NCBI RefSeq assembly: GCF_945915435.1
Contig: NZ_CAMEFG010000031.1
Span: forward strand, 1-43,918
DNA length: 43,918 nt
Source of the DNA: an uncultured Paracoccus sp.
GTDB lineage: Bacteria > Pseudomonadota > Alphaproteobacteria > Rhodobacterales > Rhodobacteraceae
Direction of reading: 5' to 3'
Shown: positions 8,389 through 16,964 of the stretch, one piece after another
Position numbering within the stretch: position 1 is the first letter of the stretch
Layout: every line of letters starts with the position of its first letter
Notes under the pieces: model-generated
The model's input: the letters and a program-made list of their open reading frames with translations, nothing else
Told to the model about the DNA's origin: nothing
Databases searched by the model: none
Position numbers and translations under genes: made by a program

Positions 8389-8982
8389 ATGGCGGGAACG
8401 GCTGTCAGGGACCGGCTGATGGCGGCGCTGCGGGTTTCGGCAGCGCCGTCCTCGGACTATGACCTGACGCCGGGGATCGAGGTCCCCGACACCCCCCTGC
8501 GCGAGGCCGGGGTGCTGGCAGCGTTCCACCCCCAAAGCGGCCATTTGATCCTGACCAAGCGCGCCAGCGGGCTGCGCCACCACCCCGGCCAGATCGCCCT
8601 GCCCGGCGGCAAGGTCGATCCCGGCGACGCCGACCAGACCGCCGCCGCCCTGCGCGAGGCACATGAGGAAGTCGGCCTGCCCCCCGCGCAGGTCGAGGTG
8701 CTGGGCCTGCTGCCGCCCCATCGCACCGTCACCGGCTTTTCCATGACCCCGGTGCTTGGTATCATCCACGGCGATTTCACCCCCACCCCCGAGCGCGGCG
8801 AGGTGGACGAAGTCTTCGCCGTTCCCTTCGACCTGATCGCCAACCCCGCCAACTATCGGATCGAGCGCAGGCTGTGGCGCGGAGAGTGGCGCGCCTACCA
8901 GACCGTGCCCTTCGGTCCCTATTACATCTGGGGGGCCACCGCGCGGGTGCTTTACGCGCTGGCCCACAGGCTGAACACATGA
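8389..8982 (+). CDS. Nudix hydrolase, probable CoA pyrophosphatase
   Basis: A 197-residue NudL/YeaB-type Nudix enzyme, predicted to cleave coenzyme A to 3',5'-ADP and phosphopantetheine. The CoA-type signature ILTKRASGLRHHPGQIALP precedes the Nudix box, in which PGGKVDPGD is followed by ALREAHEEVGLP. The box has the one-residue-longer spacing typical of this subfamily rather than of MutT. The C-terminal part contains the family-like VDEVFAVPFDLI. The ATG begins one base after the hslO stop and the stop overlaps the cca start by ATGA, so it is translated within a coupled operon. Substrate is inferred from the subfamily motif. Confidence 0.9.
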   Translation: MAGTAVRDRLMAALRVSAAPSSDYDLTPGIEVPDTPLREAGVLAAFHPQSGHLILTKRASGLRHHPGQIALPGGKVDPGDADQTAAALREAHEEVGLPPAQVEVLGLLPPHRTVTGFSMTPVLGIIHGDFTPTPERGEVDEVFAVPFDLIANPANYRIERRLWRGEWRAYQTVPFGPYYIWGATARVLYALAHRLNT

Positions 8983-10145
8983 CCCGGATCAAGGCCGATT
9001 TCCTGCGCGATCCCGGCTTGCAGCGGATCATGGCGATGCTGGAAGGCGCGGGCCATCAGGCGCTGGTCGTGGGCGGCGCGGTCAGGAATGCGCTGATGGG
9101 TCAGGCGGTCTCGGACGTCGATCTGGCCAGCGACGCCAGGCCCGAACAGGTCGCGGCGCTGGCCCATGCCGCCGGGCTGCGCGTGATTCCCACGGGCATC
9201 GACCACGGCACCGTCACCGTGCTGAGCGACGATGCCGCCTATGAGATCACCACCTTCCGCCGCGATGTGGACACCGACGGCCGCCATGCCTCGGTCGCCT
9301 ATTCGACGGATATGGCCGAGGACGCCCGCCGCCGCGACTTCACCATGAACGCCCTTTATGCGCGCGCTGACGGCACGGTTCTGGACCCGGTGGGCGGCTT
9401 GCCCGACCTGCGCGCCCGCCGCCTGCGCTTCGTCGGCGACCCGCGGGTGCGCATCGCCGAGGATTACCTGCGCATCCTGCGCTTCTTTCGCTTTCACGCC
9501 TGGTATGGCACGCCGGGCAAGGCTGATCGACAGGCGCTGGCCGCCATCGCCGACCTGACCCCCGGCATGGCGCGCCTGTCGCGCGAACGCATCGGCGCCG
9601 AGATGCGAAAACTGCTGTCCGCCCCCGACCCCTGCGACGCGCTGGCGCTGATGAAGGGTTGCGGCGTGCTGGCACAAGTCCTGCCCGGCGCGGATGCTGC
9701 CCTGCTGCCCGCGCTGATCGCGGCCGAGCGGCGGTTCGCCGAAGCCCCCGACTGGCTGCTGCGCCTTGCCGCGCTTGGCGGCGAGGATCCCCGCCGCGAC
9801 CTGCGGCTGAGCAATGCCGAGGATCACGAGTTGCGCGCCTTGCAGCAGCACGCCGGGACACCGCTGCACGCCGCCGCCTACCGCCTCGGTCCCCACATGG
9901 CGCGGCGGCTGGCGTTGTTGCGGCTGGCAGGCGGCGCACAATTGCCCGATGACTGGGAAACGACCATCGCCCGCGCGGGGACTGCGCGCTTTCCGCTGCA
10001 AGCCGCCGATCTGATGCCCGCGATCACCGGCCCGGCGCTCGGCCACGCCCTGCGCGCCGCCGAGGATCACTGGATCGACGGCGGTTTCCGCGCCTCGCGC
10101 GAGGAACTGGCCACGGTCGCCCGCAAGGCCCAAGGAAAGGAATAG
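8979..10145 (+). CDS. cca: CCA tRNA nucleotidyltransferase / poly(A) polymerase family protein
   Basis: A 388-residue class II nucleotidyltransferase. The head domain has ALVVGGAVRNALMG and the catalytic SDVDLAS carboxylates, followed by the conserved AEDARRRDFTMNALY and RIAEDYLRILRFFRFHA segments. It most likely adds or repairs the 3' CCA end of tRNA. No HD phosphohydrolase domain is apparent, and the C-terminal third is the less conserved tRNA-binding part. Poly(A) polymerase activity cannot be excluded from sequence alone because the two groups are close. The start at 8979 overlaps the stop of the Nudix gene (ATGA). The next gene starts four bases after the stop. Confidence 0.93.
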   Translation: MTRIKADFLRDPGLQRIMAMLEGAGHQALVVGGAVRNALMGQAVSDVDLASDARPEQVAALAHAAGLRVIPTGIDHGTVTVLSDDAAYEITTFRRDVDTDGRHASVAYSTDMAEDARRRDFTMNALYARADGTVLDPVGGLPDLRARRLRFVGDPRVRIAEDYLRILRFFRFHAWYGTPGKADRQALAAIADLTPGMARLSRERIGAEMRKLLSAPDPCDALALMKGCGVLAQVLPGADAALLPALIAAERRFAEAPDWLLRLAALGGEDPRRDLRLSNAEDHELRALQQHAGTPLHAAAYRLGPHMARRLALLRLAGGAQLPDDWETTIARAGTARFPLQAADLMPAITGPALGHALRAAEDHWIDGGFRASREELATVARKAQGKE

Positions 10146-10149
10146 ACCC

Positions 10150-11994
10150 ATGCACAACATCTTCGCCCGCATGATCGACGCCTTCCGCCCCGCCGACGGG
10201 CCGCCGCCGCGCAGCCTGCTGGCCTTCTTCCGCTGGTGCCTGTCGGGCGCATGGGGCGGGCTGACGGTGGCGGCCATCGCCTCGGCGCTCAGCGGGATCG
10301 CGGATATCGTCTCGGCGGTGCTCTTGGGGATGGTGGTCGATGCGGTCGTCGGCACCTCGCCCGAACGGCTGATCCCGGAACAGGGACCGCTGATCGCGGG
10401 CTTCGTCATCTTCTTTCTGGTCATCCGCCCGGCGATCTTCGGGTTTTCGACGGCCTCCTCCAGCATCATGATCGGGCCGAACCTGTTCCCGCTGGTGCTG
10501 TCGCGGCTGCATCGCTGGACGATGGGCCATTCGGTGACCTTCTTCGACAACGATTTCGCGGGCCGGATCGCGCAGAAACAGACGCAGACCGCCCGCGCCG
10601 TCACCGATGTCGCGACGGAATTCGTGAACGTGGTCGCCTTCGCGCTGGCCTCGATCCTCGGCTCGGCGGCGTTTCTGGTGTCGGTGGATGGCTGGGGCGC
10701 GGTGGCGATGCTGGTCTGGCTGGGCACCTATTTCGGGCTGATCCGCTTCTTTCTGCCACGCATCCGCACACGCTCGGCCAGCCGGGCATCGGCGCGGGCG
10801 ATGGTGACGGGGCAGGTCGTCGATACGATCACCAATATCAAGACGGTCAAGCTGTTCGCGCATGACGAACACGAGGACCGCGCCGCCCTTGGCGCGATGG
10901 CCGGTTTCCGCGAACGCGCGCTGGATTTCGGGCGCGTGTCCACATGGTTCCGCTTTTCGCTGATGTTCGTCGCGGGGGCGCTGCCGGTGGTGCTGATCGG
11001 CGGCACCCTGATGCTGTGGCGGCAGGGGCTGGCGACGCCGGGCGACATCGCCGCCGCCGGTGCGATCTCGATGCGGCTGGCGCAGATGACCGGCTGGGTC
11101 AGCATGGCGCTGATGGGGGTCTGGGGTTCCATCGGAGAGGTCGAGGACGGCATGAAGACCCTCTCACCGCCCCACGCGCTGACCGACGCGCCGGGCGCGA
11201 CCGTGCTGCCCCGCGTCGCGGGTCGCCTCGATTTCGACCACATCAGCTTTACCTACGGGCGCGGCGAAGGCGGGATCCAGGATGTCGATCTGCATATCGC
11301 GCCGGGCGAGAAGATCGGCATCGTGGGCGCCTCAGGCGCGGGGAAATCGACGCTGGTGGCCTTGCTGCTGCGGCTTTACGACGTCGAAAAAGGCAATCTG
11401 CGCATCGACGGCCACGACCTGCGAAAGGTCACGCAGGAAAGCCTGCGCCGCAATATCGCGATGGTCACGCAGGAAACCGCAATGTTCAACCGCTCGGCGC
11501 GCGACAATATCCTCTATGGCCGCCCCGGCGCCAGCGATCAGGACATGATCGCCGCCGCCAAGGCCGCCGAGGCGCATGAGTTCATCCTGACCCTGCGCGA
11601 CCACATGGGCCGCACCGGCTACGAGGCCCATCTGGGCGAACGCGGCGTCAAGCTGTCGGGTGGCCAGCGCCAGCGGATCGCGCTGGCCCGCGCCTTCCTG
11701 AAAGACGCGCCGATCCTCGTGCTGGACGAAGCCACCTCGGCGCTGGACAGCGAGGTCGAGGCGCAGGTGCAGGACGCCCTGCTGCGCGTCATGCGCGGCA
11801 AGACCGTGCTGGCCATCGCGCATCGCCTGTCCACCATCGCCCAGCTTGACCGCATCGTCGTGCTTGAGGCGGGCCGGATCGTCGAACAGGGGACCCATGC
11901 CGAACTGCTGGCGCTGAACGGGGTCTATGCGCGCTACTGGAACCGCCAGTCGGGTGGATTCCTCGGCACCGAGACCGACGAGGCCGCCGAGTGA
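10150..11994 (+). CDS. ABC transporter, fused permease and ATPase (exporter type)
   Basis: A 614-residue half-transporter that would work as a dimer in the inner membrane. The first about 330 residues contain the hydrophobic segments of a type-1 ABC exporter domain. The ATPase domain has a Walker A GASGAGKST at about 393-401, the signature LSGGQRQRIALARAF near 501, Walker B ILVLDEATSALD near 522 and the switch histidine in AHRLSTI. The family includes lipid and multidrug exporters similar to MsbA; the substrate cannot be told. It follows cca by four bases and its stop overlaps the GTG start of the RNA methyltransferase (GTGA), so it is a member of the hslO-led operon. Confidence 0.94.
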   Translation: MHNIFARMIDAFRPADGPPPRSLLAFFRWCLSGAWGGLTVAAIASALSGIADIVSAVLLGMVVDAVVGTSPERLIPEQGPLIAGFVIFFLVIRPAIFGFSTASSSIMIGPNLFPLVLSRLHRWTMGHSVTFFDNDFAGRIAQKQTQTARAVTDVATEFVNVVAFALASILGSAAFLVSVDGWGAVAMLVWLGTYFGLIRFFLPRIRTRSASRASARAMVTGQVVDTITNIKTVKLFAHDEHEDRAALGAMAGFRERALDFGRVSTWFRFSLMFVAGALPVVLIGGTLMLWRQGLATPGDIAAAGAISMRLAQMTGWVSMALMGVWGSIGEVEDGMKTLSPPHALTDAPGATVLPRVAGRLDFDHISFTYGRGEGGIQDVDLHIAPGEKIGIVGASGAGKSTLVALLLRLYDVEKGNLRIDGHDLRKVTQESLRRNIAMVTQETAMFNRSARDNILYGRPGASDQDMIAAAKAAEAHEFILTLRDHMGRTGYEAHLGERGVKLSGGQRQRIALARAFLKDAPILVLDEATSALDSEVEAQVQDALLRVMRGKTVLAIAHRLSTIAQLDRIVVLEAGRIVEQGTHAELLALNGVYARYWNRQSGGFLGTETDEAAE

Positions 11995-13217
11995 GCCTTT
12001 GGCGCATCGAGCGGCTGAACCAGCGCGGCGACGGCGTGGCCGTCAGCGCCTCGGGCGAGCGCGCGCTGGCCGCCCTGACCCTGCCGGGCGAAGAGATCGA
12101 GGGCGAGGCCACGGCAGGCCGCATCGCGCAACCGCGTATCCTGACGCCTTCCGTTGATCGCGTCCGCCCGCCCTGCCCGCATTTCCGCATCTGCGGCGGC
12201 TGTTCGCTGATGCACGCCAGCGACGATTTCATGCGTGGCTGGAAGGCGGCGCAGGTGGGCAAAGCCCTGCGCGCACAGGGGCTGGAGGTGCCGGTGGCGG
12301 GCGTCCACGTCTCGCCGCCCCGCTCGCGCAGGCGGGCGGTGCTGTCGGGGCGGCGCACGAAAAAGGGCGCGCTGGTCGGGTTCCACGCCCGCGCCTCGGA
12401 CGTGATCGTGGACCTGTCGGATTGCCACGTCCTGCGCCCCGCGATTACCGCCGCCCTGCCGCTTCTGCGCCGGATCGTGTCGGCGGGCGGCTCGCGTCAG
12501 GGCGAGGTCGGCCTGACCGTGACCGAGACCCCCGCCGGGCTGGACGTCGCCGCACAAGGCGGCAAGCCGATGGACGGCGCCTTGCTGCAAACCCTTGCCC
12601 GGCTGGCGGATGAGGGCGATCTGGCGCGGCTGGACTGGGACGGCCAGGCCGTGACCCGCCGTGCGCCCGCCCTGCCGATGGGCCGCGCCCGCGTGGTGCC
12701 CCCGCCCGGCGGCTTCCTGCAAGCCACGCGCGAGGGCGAGGCCGCGCTGCTGACGGTCACCCGCGACATCGTCGGCCATGCGCCGCGCGTGCTGGACCTG
12801 TTCGCGGGCTGCGGCACCTTCACCCTGCCTTTGGCCGAACGGGCCGAGGTCCACGCGGTCGAAGGATTGGCCGCACCGCTGGCGGCGCTTGATTCGGCCT
12901 GGCGGGGGGCAAACGGCCTGCACCGGGTCACGACCGAGGTCCGCGACCTCGCCCGCAACCCCCTTCTGCCCGACGAACTGCGCCCCTATGACGCGATTGT
13001 GATCGACCCGCCTCGCGCGGGGGCCGAGGCCCAAGCGCAACAGATCGCCCGGTCGCGGGTCGGAACCGTCGCCTGGATCAGCTGCGAATCCGTGGGATTC
13101 GCAAGGGATGCGCGGATTCTTGCGCAGGAAGGCTTTGCGATTTCCCGCCTTTACGTCGTCGATCAGTTCCGCTGGTCGCCCCATGTCGAAATTGTGGCGG
13201 AATTTCGCCGAAGCTAG
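11991..13217 (+). CDS. TrmA/RlmD-family 23S rRNA (uracil-5-)-methyltransferase
   Basis: A 408-residue class I SAM-dependent RNA m5U methyltransferase. The N terminus is a TRAM-like domain (RIERLNQRGDGVA), followed by CPHFRICGGCSLMH. Its cysteines, plus the one in LSDCHVLRP, match the four that bind a [4Fe-4S] cluster in RlmD and RlmC. The SAM site is VLDLFAGCGTFTLPLAE, the DPPRAG motif follows, and the catalytic cysteine is in WISCESVGFARDA, where most relatives have SCNP. The start is a GTG that overlaps the ABC transporter stop. Which uracil of 23S rRNA is modified cannot be decided from the sequence. Confidence 0.92.
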   Translation: MSLWRIERLNQRGDGVAVSASGERALAALTLPGEEIEGEATAGRIAQPRILTPSVDRVRPPCPHFRICGGCSLMHASDDFMRGWKAAQVGKALRAQGLEVPVAGVHVSPPRSRRRAVLSGRRTKKGALVGFHARASDVIVDLSDCHVLRPAITAALPLLRRIVSAGGSRQGEVGLTVTETPAGLDVAAQGGKPMDGALLQTLARLADEGDLARLDWDGQAVTRRAPALPMGRARVVPPPGGFLQATREGEAALLTVTRDIVGHAPRVLDLFAGCGTFTLPLAERAEVHAVEGLAAPLAALDSAWRGANGLHRVTTEVRDLARNPLLPDELRPYDAIVIDPPRAGAEAQAQQIARSRVGTVAWISCESVGFARDARILAQEGFAISRLYVVDQFRWSPHVEIVAEFRRS

Positions 13218-13294
13218 CGATTTTTTAACCTCCATGCTATTTCATGGCCAAGGCAGAACAGCGTCAAACGCGGATTTGGGCAGTGATTAACAGG

Positions 13295-13807
13295 ATGATA
13301 CGCGCCTTGGCGGCGCTTTTCGTGGTGGCCGTGGTCGCAAGCTGCGGCGCAAGGGAAACCGCGCCACAAAACAAGTTCAGAAGCTATGACGGCCCCGCCG
13401 TCACGCAGATCGTCGTCAAGAAGGGCGAACGACGAATGCATCTGGTCAGCGGCCAGAGTGTGCTGAAAAGCTATGACATCGACCTCGGCTTCCAGCCCAA
13501 GGGGCACAAGCAGTTCGAGGGCGACGGCAAAACGCCCGAGGGCGTCTATTTCATTGACCGCCAGAACCCCAACAGCGCCTATCATCTGTCGCTGGGAATT
13601 TCCTATCCCAACCCGCAGGACCGGGCGAATGCGATGATCGCGGGGCTGTCGCCCGGCGGCGACATCATGATCCACGGGCTTGGACCGACGGGGCGCGCGC
13701 TCAACCGGCGCGACTGGACGGCGGGCTGCATCGCCGTCACGGACGAGGAAATGGAAGAGATCTATGCCATGCTGCGCCCCGGCGTCCCGATCTTCATCTA
13801 TCCCTGA
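13295..13807 (+). CDS. L,D-transpeptidase (YkuD) lipoprotein
   Basis: About 170 residues. A short lipoprotein signal peptide, MIRALAALFVVAVVASC, ends in the lipobox VASC, so the mature protein would be lipid-anchored at the cell envelope. The rest is a YkuD domain with the catalytic signature IMIHGLGPTGRALNRRDW followed by TAGCIAVT, holding the His and Cys of the active site. Such enzymes form meso-DAP to meso-DAP crosslinks in peptidoglycan, attach lipoproteins to it, or detach them. The ATG at 13295 gives the best lipoprotein signal but has only a weak ribosome site. GTG at 13283 and ATG at 13244 are alternatives. It may follow from transcription of the upstream methyltransferase. Confidence 0.88.
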   Translation: MIRALAALFVVAVVASCGARETAPQNKFRSYDGPAVTQIVVKKGERRMHLVSGQSVLKSYDIDLGFQPKGHKQFEGDGKTPEGVYFIDRQNPNSAYHLSLGISYPNPQDRANAMIAGLSPGGDIMIHGLGPTGRALNRRDWTAGCIAVTDEEMEEIYAMLRPGVPIFIYP

Positions 13808-13859
13808 TCCGATGCGTTGCGGCGGACAGGCGCCGGGACGAAACCGGCGGCCGCCCGGA

Positions 13860-14366
13860 TCAGCTACCCGTGATCAGCACCCACCACAGCTTGCCGCCCG
13901 ATTCCTCGAACCAGCCCACCCCCAATTGCGAGGCGCGGGTGTCCATGATGATGTCGCGCGTCTGGCGGGTCTGCATCCAGGCGTTCAGGGTCTCGATATC
14001 CTTTTCATAGGTTTCGCTGATGTTTTCACCGATCAGCGTCCCCATGAAACCGGCGCGCCGCACCCGGTCCAGCGGCGAGGTCCCGTCCGAGCCGAAATGC
14101 CAGGCGCGGTTCTGCGCGGCCATGTCGCGCGCATGGGCGGAGGCCGCCGAATCAAGCTGCGTGTTCCTGACCATCGGGCTGGCGCCGATATTGGAACGCA
14201 ACTGGTTGATCTGTTCCAGCATGCGGTCGTGGACCTGCGCGGCTTCGCGCCCGCCCAGTCCGGACCCGCCGGGCTGCCCGTCCGGTCCGATCTGATGCGG
14301 CCCGATCGGCTGGCAGGCCGCCAGCGCCAGAAGCGAGGTAAAGGCCAGTGATTTGAGCTTGAGCAT
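13860..14366 (-). CDS. CAP-domain (SCP-like) lipoprotein
   Basis: A 168-residue exported protein with signal peptide and lipobox LALAAC (cleavage before Cys18). A Gly/Pro-rich linker is followed by a CAP domain with LDSAASAHARDMAAQNRAWH, the conserved histidine-containing HFGSDGTSPLDRV, then GENI and a C-terminal LGVGWFE strand. Bacterial CAP proteins are secreted or envelope proteins of mostly unknown activity; some are tied to peptidoglycan or lipid binding. The ATG at 14366 follows GACAGGACATC. It lies between two L,D-transpeptidase genes, convergent with the first and divergent from the second, which suggests an envelope role. Confidence 0.88.
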   Translation of the reverse strand: MLKLKSLAFTSLLALAACQPIGPHQIGPDGQPGGSGLGGREAAQVHDRMLEQINQLRSNIGASPMVRNTQLDSAASAHARDMAAQNRAWHFGSDGTSPLDRVRRAGFMGTLIGENISETYEKDIETLNAWMQTRQTRDIIMDTRASQLGVGWFEESGGKLWWVLITGS

Positions 14367-14585
14367 GATGTCCTGTCCCGGTTTTTCTTTTCATCAGCCA
14401 TATCCAAGCGCCCCGCGCCATTCAAACCCAAGATTGCGTGAATGACACAGCAGGATGAAACCGTGTTGCCCTGACGCCAGTTTGAATTGCGAAGACCCCT
14501 TTGTGGGCATAAATCATATGCATACAGGACAACCATCGAGACAAGAAGGCTGCATGACGCAGCTCATGGATTGCAGGAGCGAACG

Positions 14586-15200
14586 ATGTCCAACACGAAT
14601 ATGCCGGCCTTTTCGCGCCGAAGCTTTCTGACCTCGACGGTCGCGGTGGGGACCGCTGCCGGCCTGGCGGCGCCTGCGCTTGCCCAGGGCTTCGACGATT
14701 CAAGCGGGATCGTGCCCGATACGGGGCAGAACGCGCAGCGCAACATCTCCAGCTTTCAGATGCACGACTGGCGGCCCTATTTCTCGAACCTCAGAAACGG
14801 GGCGATCCTGGCCGACCTGCCCTCGCGCGCGCTGCATTACTGGTCCGAGGATGAAACCGTCTACAAGCTTTTCCCCAGTTCGGTCCCCGTCAGCCAGGAC
14901 CTGACCCGCACCGGCCGGACCGAGATCATCCGCAAGGTCGAAGGCCCAAGCTGGGCGCCGACCCCCTCGATGAAGGAACGCAACCCCGAATGGCCCGATT
15001 ATGTCGCGCCGGGCGATCCCGACAACCCGATGGGCACCCATGCACTGTGGCTGAGCTGGCAGTATTACCGCATCCACGGCACCCATGACACGCGCAAGAT
15101 CGGGCGCAAATCCTCGAACGGCTGCATCGGCCTTTACAACGAACATATCAAGCAGCTCTACGACCTGACCAAGATCGGCACGCAGGTCCTGATCATCTGA
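14586..15200 (+). CDS. L,D-transpeptidase (YkuD) with Tat signal peptide
   Basis: A 204-residue protein exported by the twin-arginine pathway. FSRRSFLTSTV at residues 7-17 is followed by a hydrophobic stretch and the cleavage region APALAQ. The YkuD catalytic motif is near the C terminus: YYRIHGTHDTRKIGR then KSSNGCIGLY, with catalytic His and Cys. It should act on peptidoglycan crosslinks in the periplasm. The start at 14586 is set by GCAGGAG seven bases upstream and by the Tat motif. Tat export differs from the lipoprotein route of the other YkuD enzyme two genes away, so the two probably work at different sites or times. Confidence 0.93.
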   Translation: MSNTNMPAFSRRSFLTSTVAVGTAAGLAAPALAQGFDDSSGIVPDTGQNAQRNISSFQMHDWRPYFSNLRNGAILADLPSRALHYWSEDETVYKLFPSSVPVSQDLTRTGRTEIIRKVEGPSWAPTPSMKERNPEWPDYVAPGDPDNPMGTHALWLSWQYYRIHGTHDTRKIGRKSSNGCIGLYNEHIKQLYDLTKIGTQVLII

Positions 15201-15229
15201 CCCGAAAGGGCTTTCCAACGGGGGCCGCG

Positions 15230-15933
15230 ATGGCCGGTGACAACGGATGGGCGGCCTCTGCCTCTGCCTGGATCGCAGACATGGGCACACGGGGAGATTA
15301 CGCGCGCCGCCATGTGCTGGACGCGCCGATGCTGGCGCGGATCAGGGGGCGCGGTTTTCGCGACGCGCTGGATGTCGGCTGCGGCGAGGGGCGCTTTTGC
15401 CGGATGCTGCGCACTGAGGGCATTTCCGCGACCGGCATCGAACCCACCGCCCCCCCTTGTGCGCCGAGGCCAAGGCCCGCGACCCCGGCGGAGATTACCT
15501 TCAGGCGATGGCCGAGGATCTGCCCTGCGCGGACGGCTCTTTCGATCTGGCCGTCAGCTACCTGACCCTGATCGACATCGACGGAATCGAGGCGGCGATC
15601 CCCGAAATGGCGCGGGTTCTGCGGCCCGGCGGATCGCTTCTGATCGCCAATCTCAACAGTTTCAACACAGCGGGCGGCTGGCGCGACCGGCCCGAGGGGC
15701 GCGTGTTCGAGATCGACGACTACCTGCGCGCGCGCGCCGAATGGGTAAGCTGGCGTGGCGTCTCGATCCGCAACTGGCACCGGCCCTTTTCCCGCTACAT
15801 GGAGTTGCTGCTGGCCACCGGCCTGCGGCTGGTCCATTTCGAGGAACCCGTCCCGACAGGCGGCGACGCCGCGCGCGGCGCGCGCTACCGCCGGGCGCCT
15901 TATTTCCACATCATGGAGTGGCGCAAGGGCTAG
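15230..15933 (+). pseudogene. Class I SAM-dependent methyltransferase, frameshifted
   Basis: The first part, from ATG 15230, encodes the SAM-binding motif ALDVGCGEGRFCRML and reads in one frame up to GIEPTAPP. The rest of the fold (DYLQAMAEDLPCADGSFDLA, MARVLRPGGSLLIAN, and the C-terminal EPVPTGGDAARGARYRRAP) continues in another frame to the stop at 15933. The break is at a run of seven C at 15450-15456. One added C, or two removed, would restore a single protein of about 234 residues. It may be a real mutation, slippage at the tract, or a sequencing error. The intact protein would be a small-molecule methyltransferase of unknown substrate. Its stop shares the CTAG palindrome with the hemH stop. 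Confidence 0.82.
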
Positions 15934-16964
15934 ACCCAGCCCGCCAGGTTCTCGCCGATCAGGGAAACCAGCATCTCGACATGCGCCGGGTCGTCGTTGA
16001 GGCAGGGGATATAAGTGAACCCGCGCCCGCCGGCATGTTCGAAAGCCTCGCGGATCTCACCCTGGATCTCTTCCAGCGTCTCGATGCAATCCGCCGAGAA
16101 GGCGGGCGAGATCACGGCGATCTCATCCACCCCCTGCCTGGCCAGTTCGGCCACATGCTCGACCGTATACGGGCGCAGCCATTCCTCGGAGCCGAAAACC
16201 GACTGGAAGGTGGTGTCGATCACCCCGTCGGGCCAGCCGAGCCGCGCCTGCAACAGCCGCGATGTCTTCTGGCATTGGCAATGATAGGGGTCGCCTTCCA
16301 GCAGGTAGCGCCGGGGCATCCCGTGATAGCTGGCGACCAGCCTTTTCGGAACCCGGCCTTCCAGCGCCCTTTCCACCGATCCGGCCAGCGCGTCGATATA
16401 ATCGGAACGGTCGAAATAGGGCGGGATGGTCCTGACGGCGGGCTGCCATTTCTGTTCCATCAGCGCACGGAAAAGCTGGTCGTTGGCCGAGGCCGTGGTC
16501 GAGCCGGCATATTGCGGATAAAGCGGCAGGAAAACGATCCGGTCGCAGCCCGCCTTGACCATCCGCTCCAGCACCGAGGGCGTCGAGGGGTTGCCATAGC
16601 GCATGCAGAAATCCACCATCACCGCATCGCCCCAGATCGCTTCGGCGCGGGCGCGGATGGCGGCGACCTGCGCCTTGGTGATGGTCATCAGCGGGCTTTC
16701 CCCGGCCTCGTTGTTCCAGATCTGGCGATAGTTCGCGCCCGAGGTAAAGGGCCGCTTCGTCAGCACGATCCCTTGCAGGATCGGCTGCCATTTCCACTTG
16801 GGATAGTCGATAACCCGCTGATCCGACAGGAATTCGTTCAGGTAACGGCGCATCGACCAGTAATCGGTGGCGTCCGGCGTGCCCAGGTTGGCGATCAGGA
16901 TGCCGATCCGGGGCCTGGGCAGGGCGGGATGGTCGGCGGGCGCATGTTCGGGGCGGGTGTTCAA
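15930..16964 (-). CDS. hemH: Ferrochelatase
   Basis: A 344-residue enzyme inserting Fe2+ into protoporphyrin IX, the last step of haem synthesis. Family marks are GILIANLGTPDATDYWSMRRYL near the N terminus (given here split as NLGTP and RRYL), ASYHGMPRRYL with the catalytic histidine, and ISPAFSADCIETLEEI with the conserved Glu. The start I support is TTG at 16964. It overlaps the TGA of the upstream gene (TTGA) and has a good AGAGGAAG ribosome site. Longer starts would run inside the upstream gene. It is thus translationally coupled to the NDUFAF5/BioC-like gene. It is convergent with the frameshifted methyltransferase. Confidence 0.96.
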   Translation of the reverse strand: MNTRPEHAPADHPALPRPRIGILIANLGTPDATDYWSMRRYLNEFLSDQRVIDYPKWKWQPILQGIVLTKRPFTSGANYRQIWNNEAGESPLMTITKAQVAAIRARAEAIWGDAVMVDFCMRYGNPSTPSVLERMVKAGCDRIVFLPLYPQYAGSTTASANDQLFRALMEQKWQPAVRTIPPYFDRSDYIDALAGSVERALEGRVPKRLVASYHGMPRRYLLEGDPYHCQCQKTSRLLQARLGWPDGVIDTTFQSVFGSEEWLRPYTVEHVAELARQGVDEIAVISPAFSADCIETLEEIQGEIREAFEHAGGRGFTYIPCLNDDPAHVEMLVSLIGENLAGWV

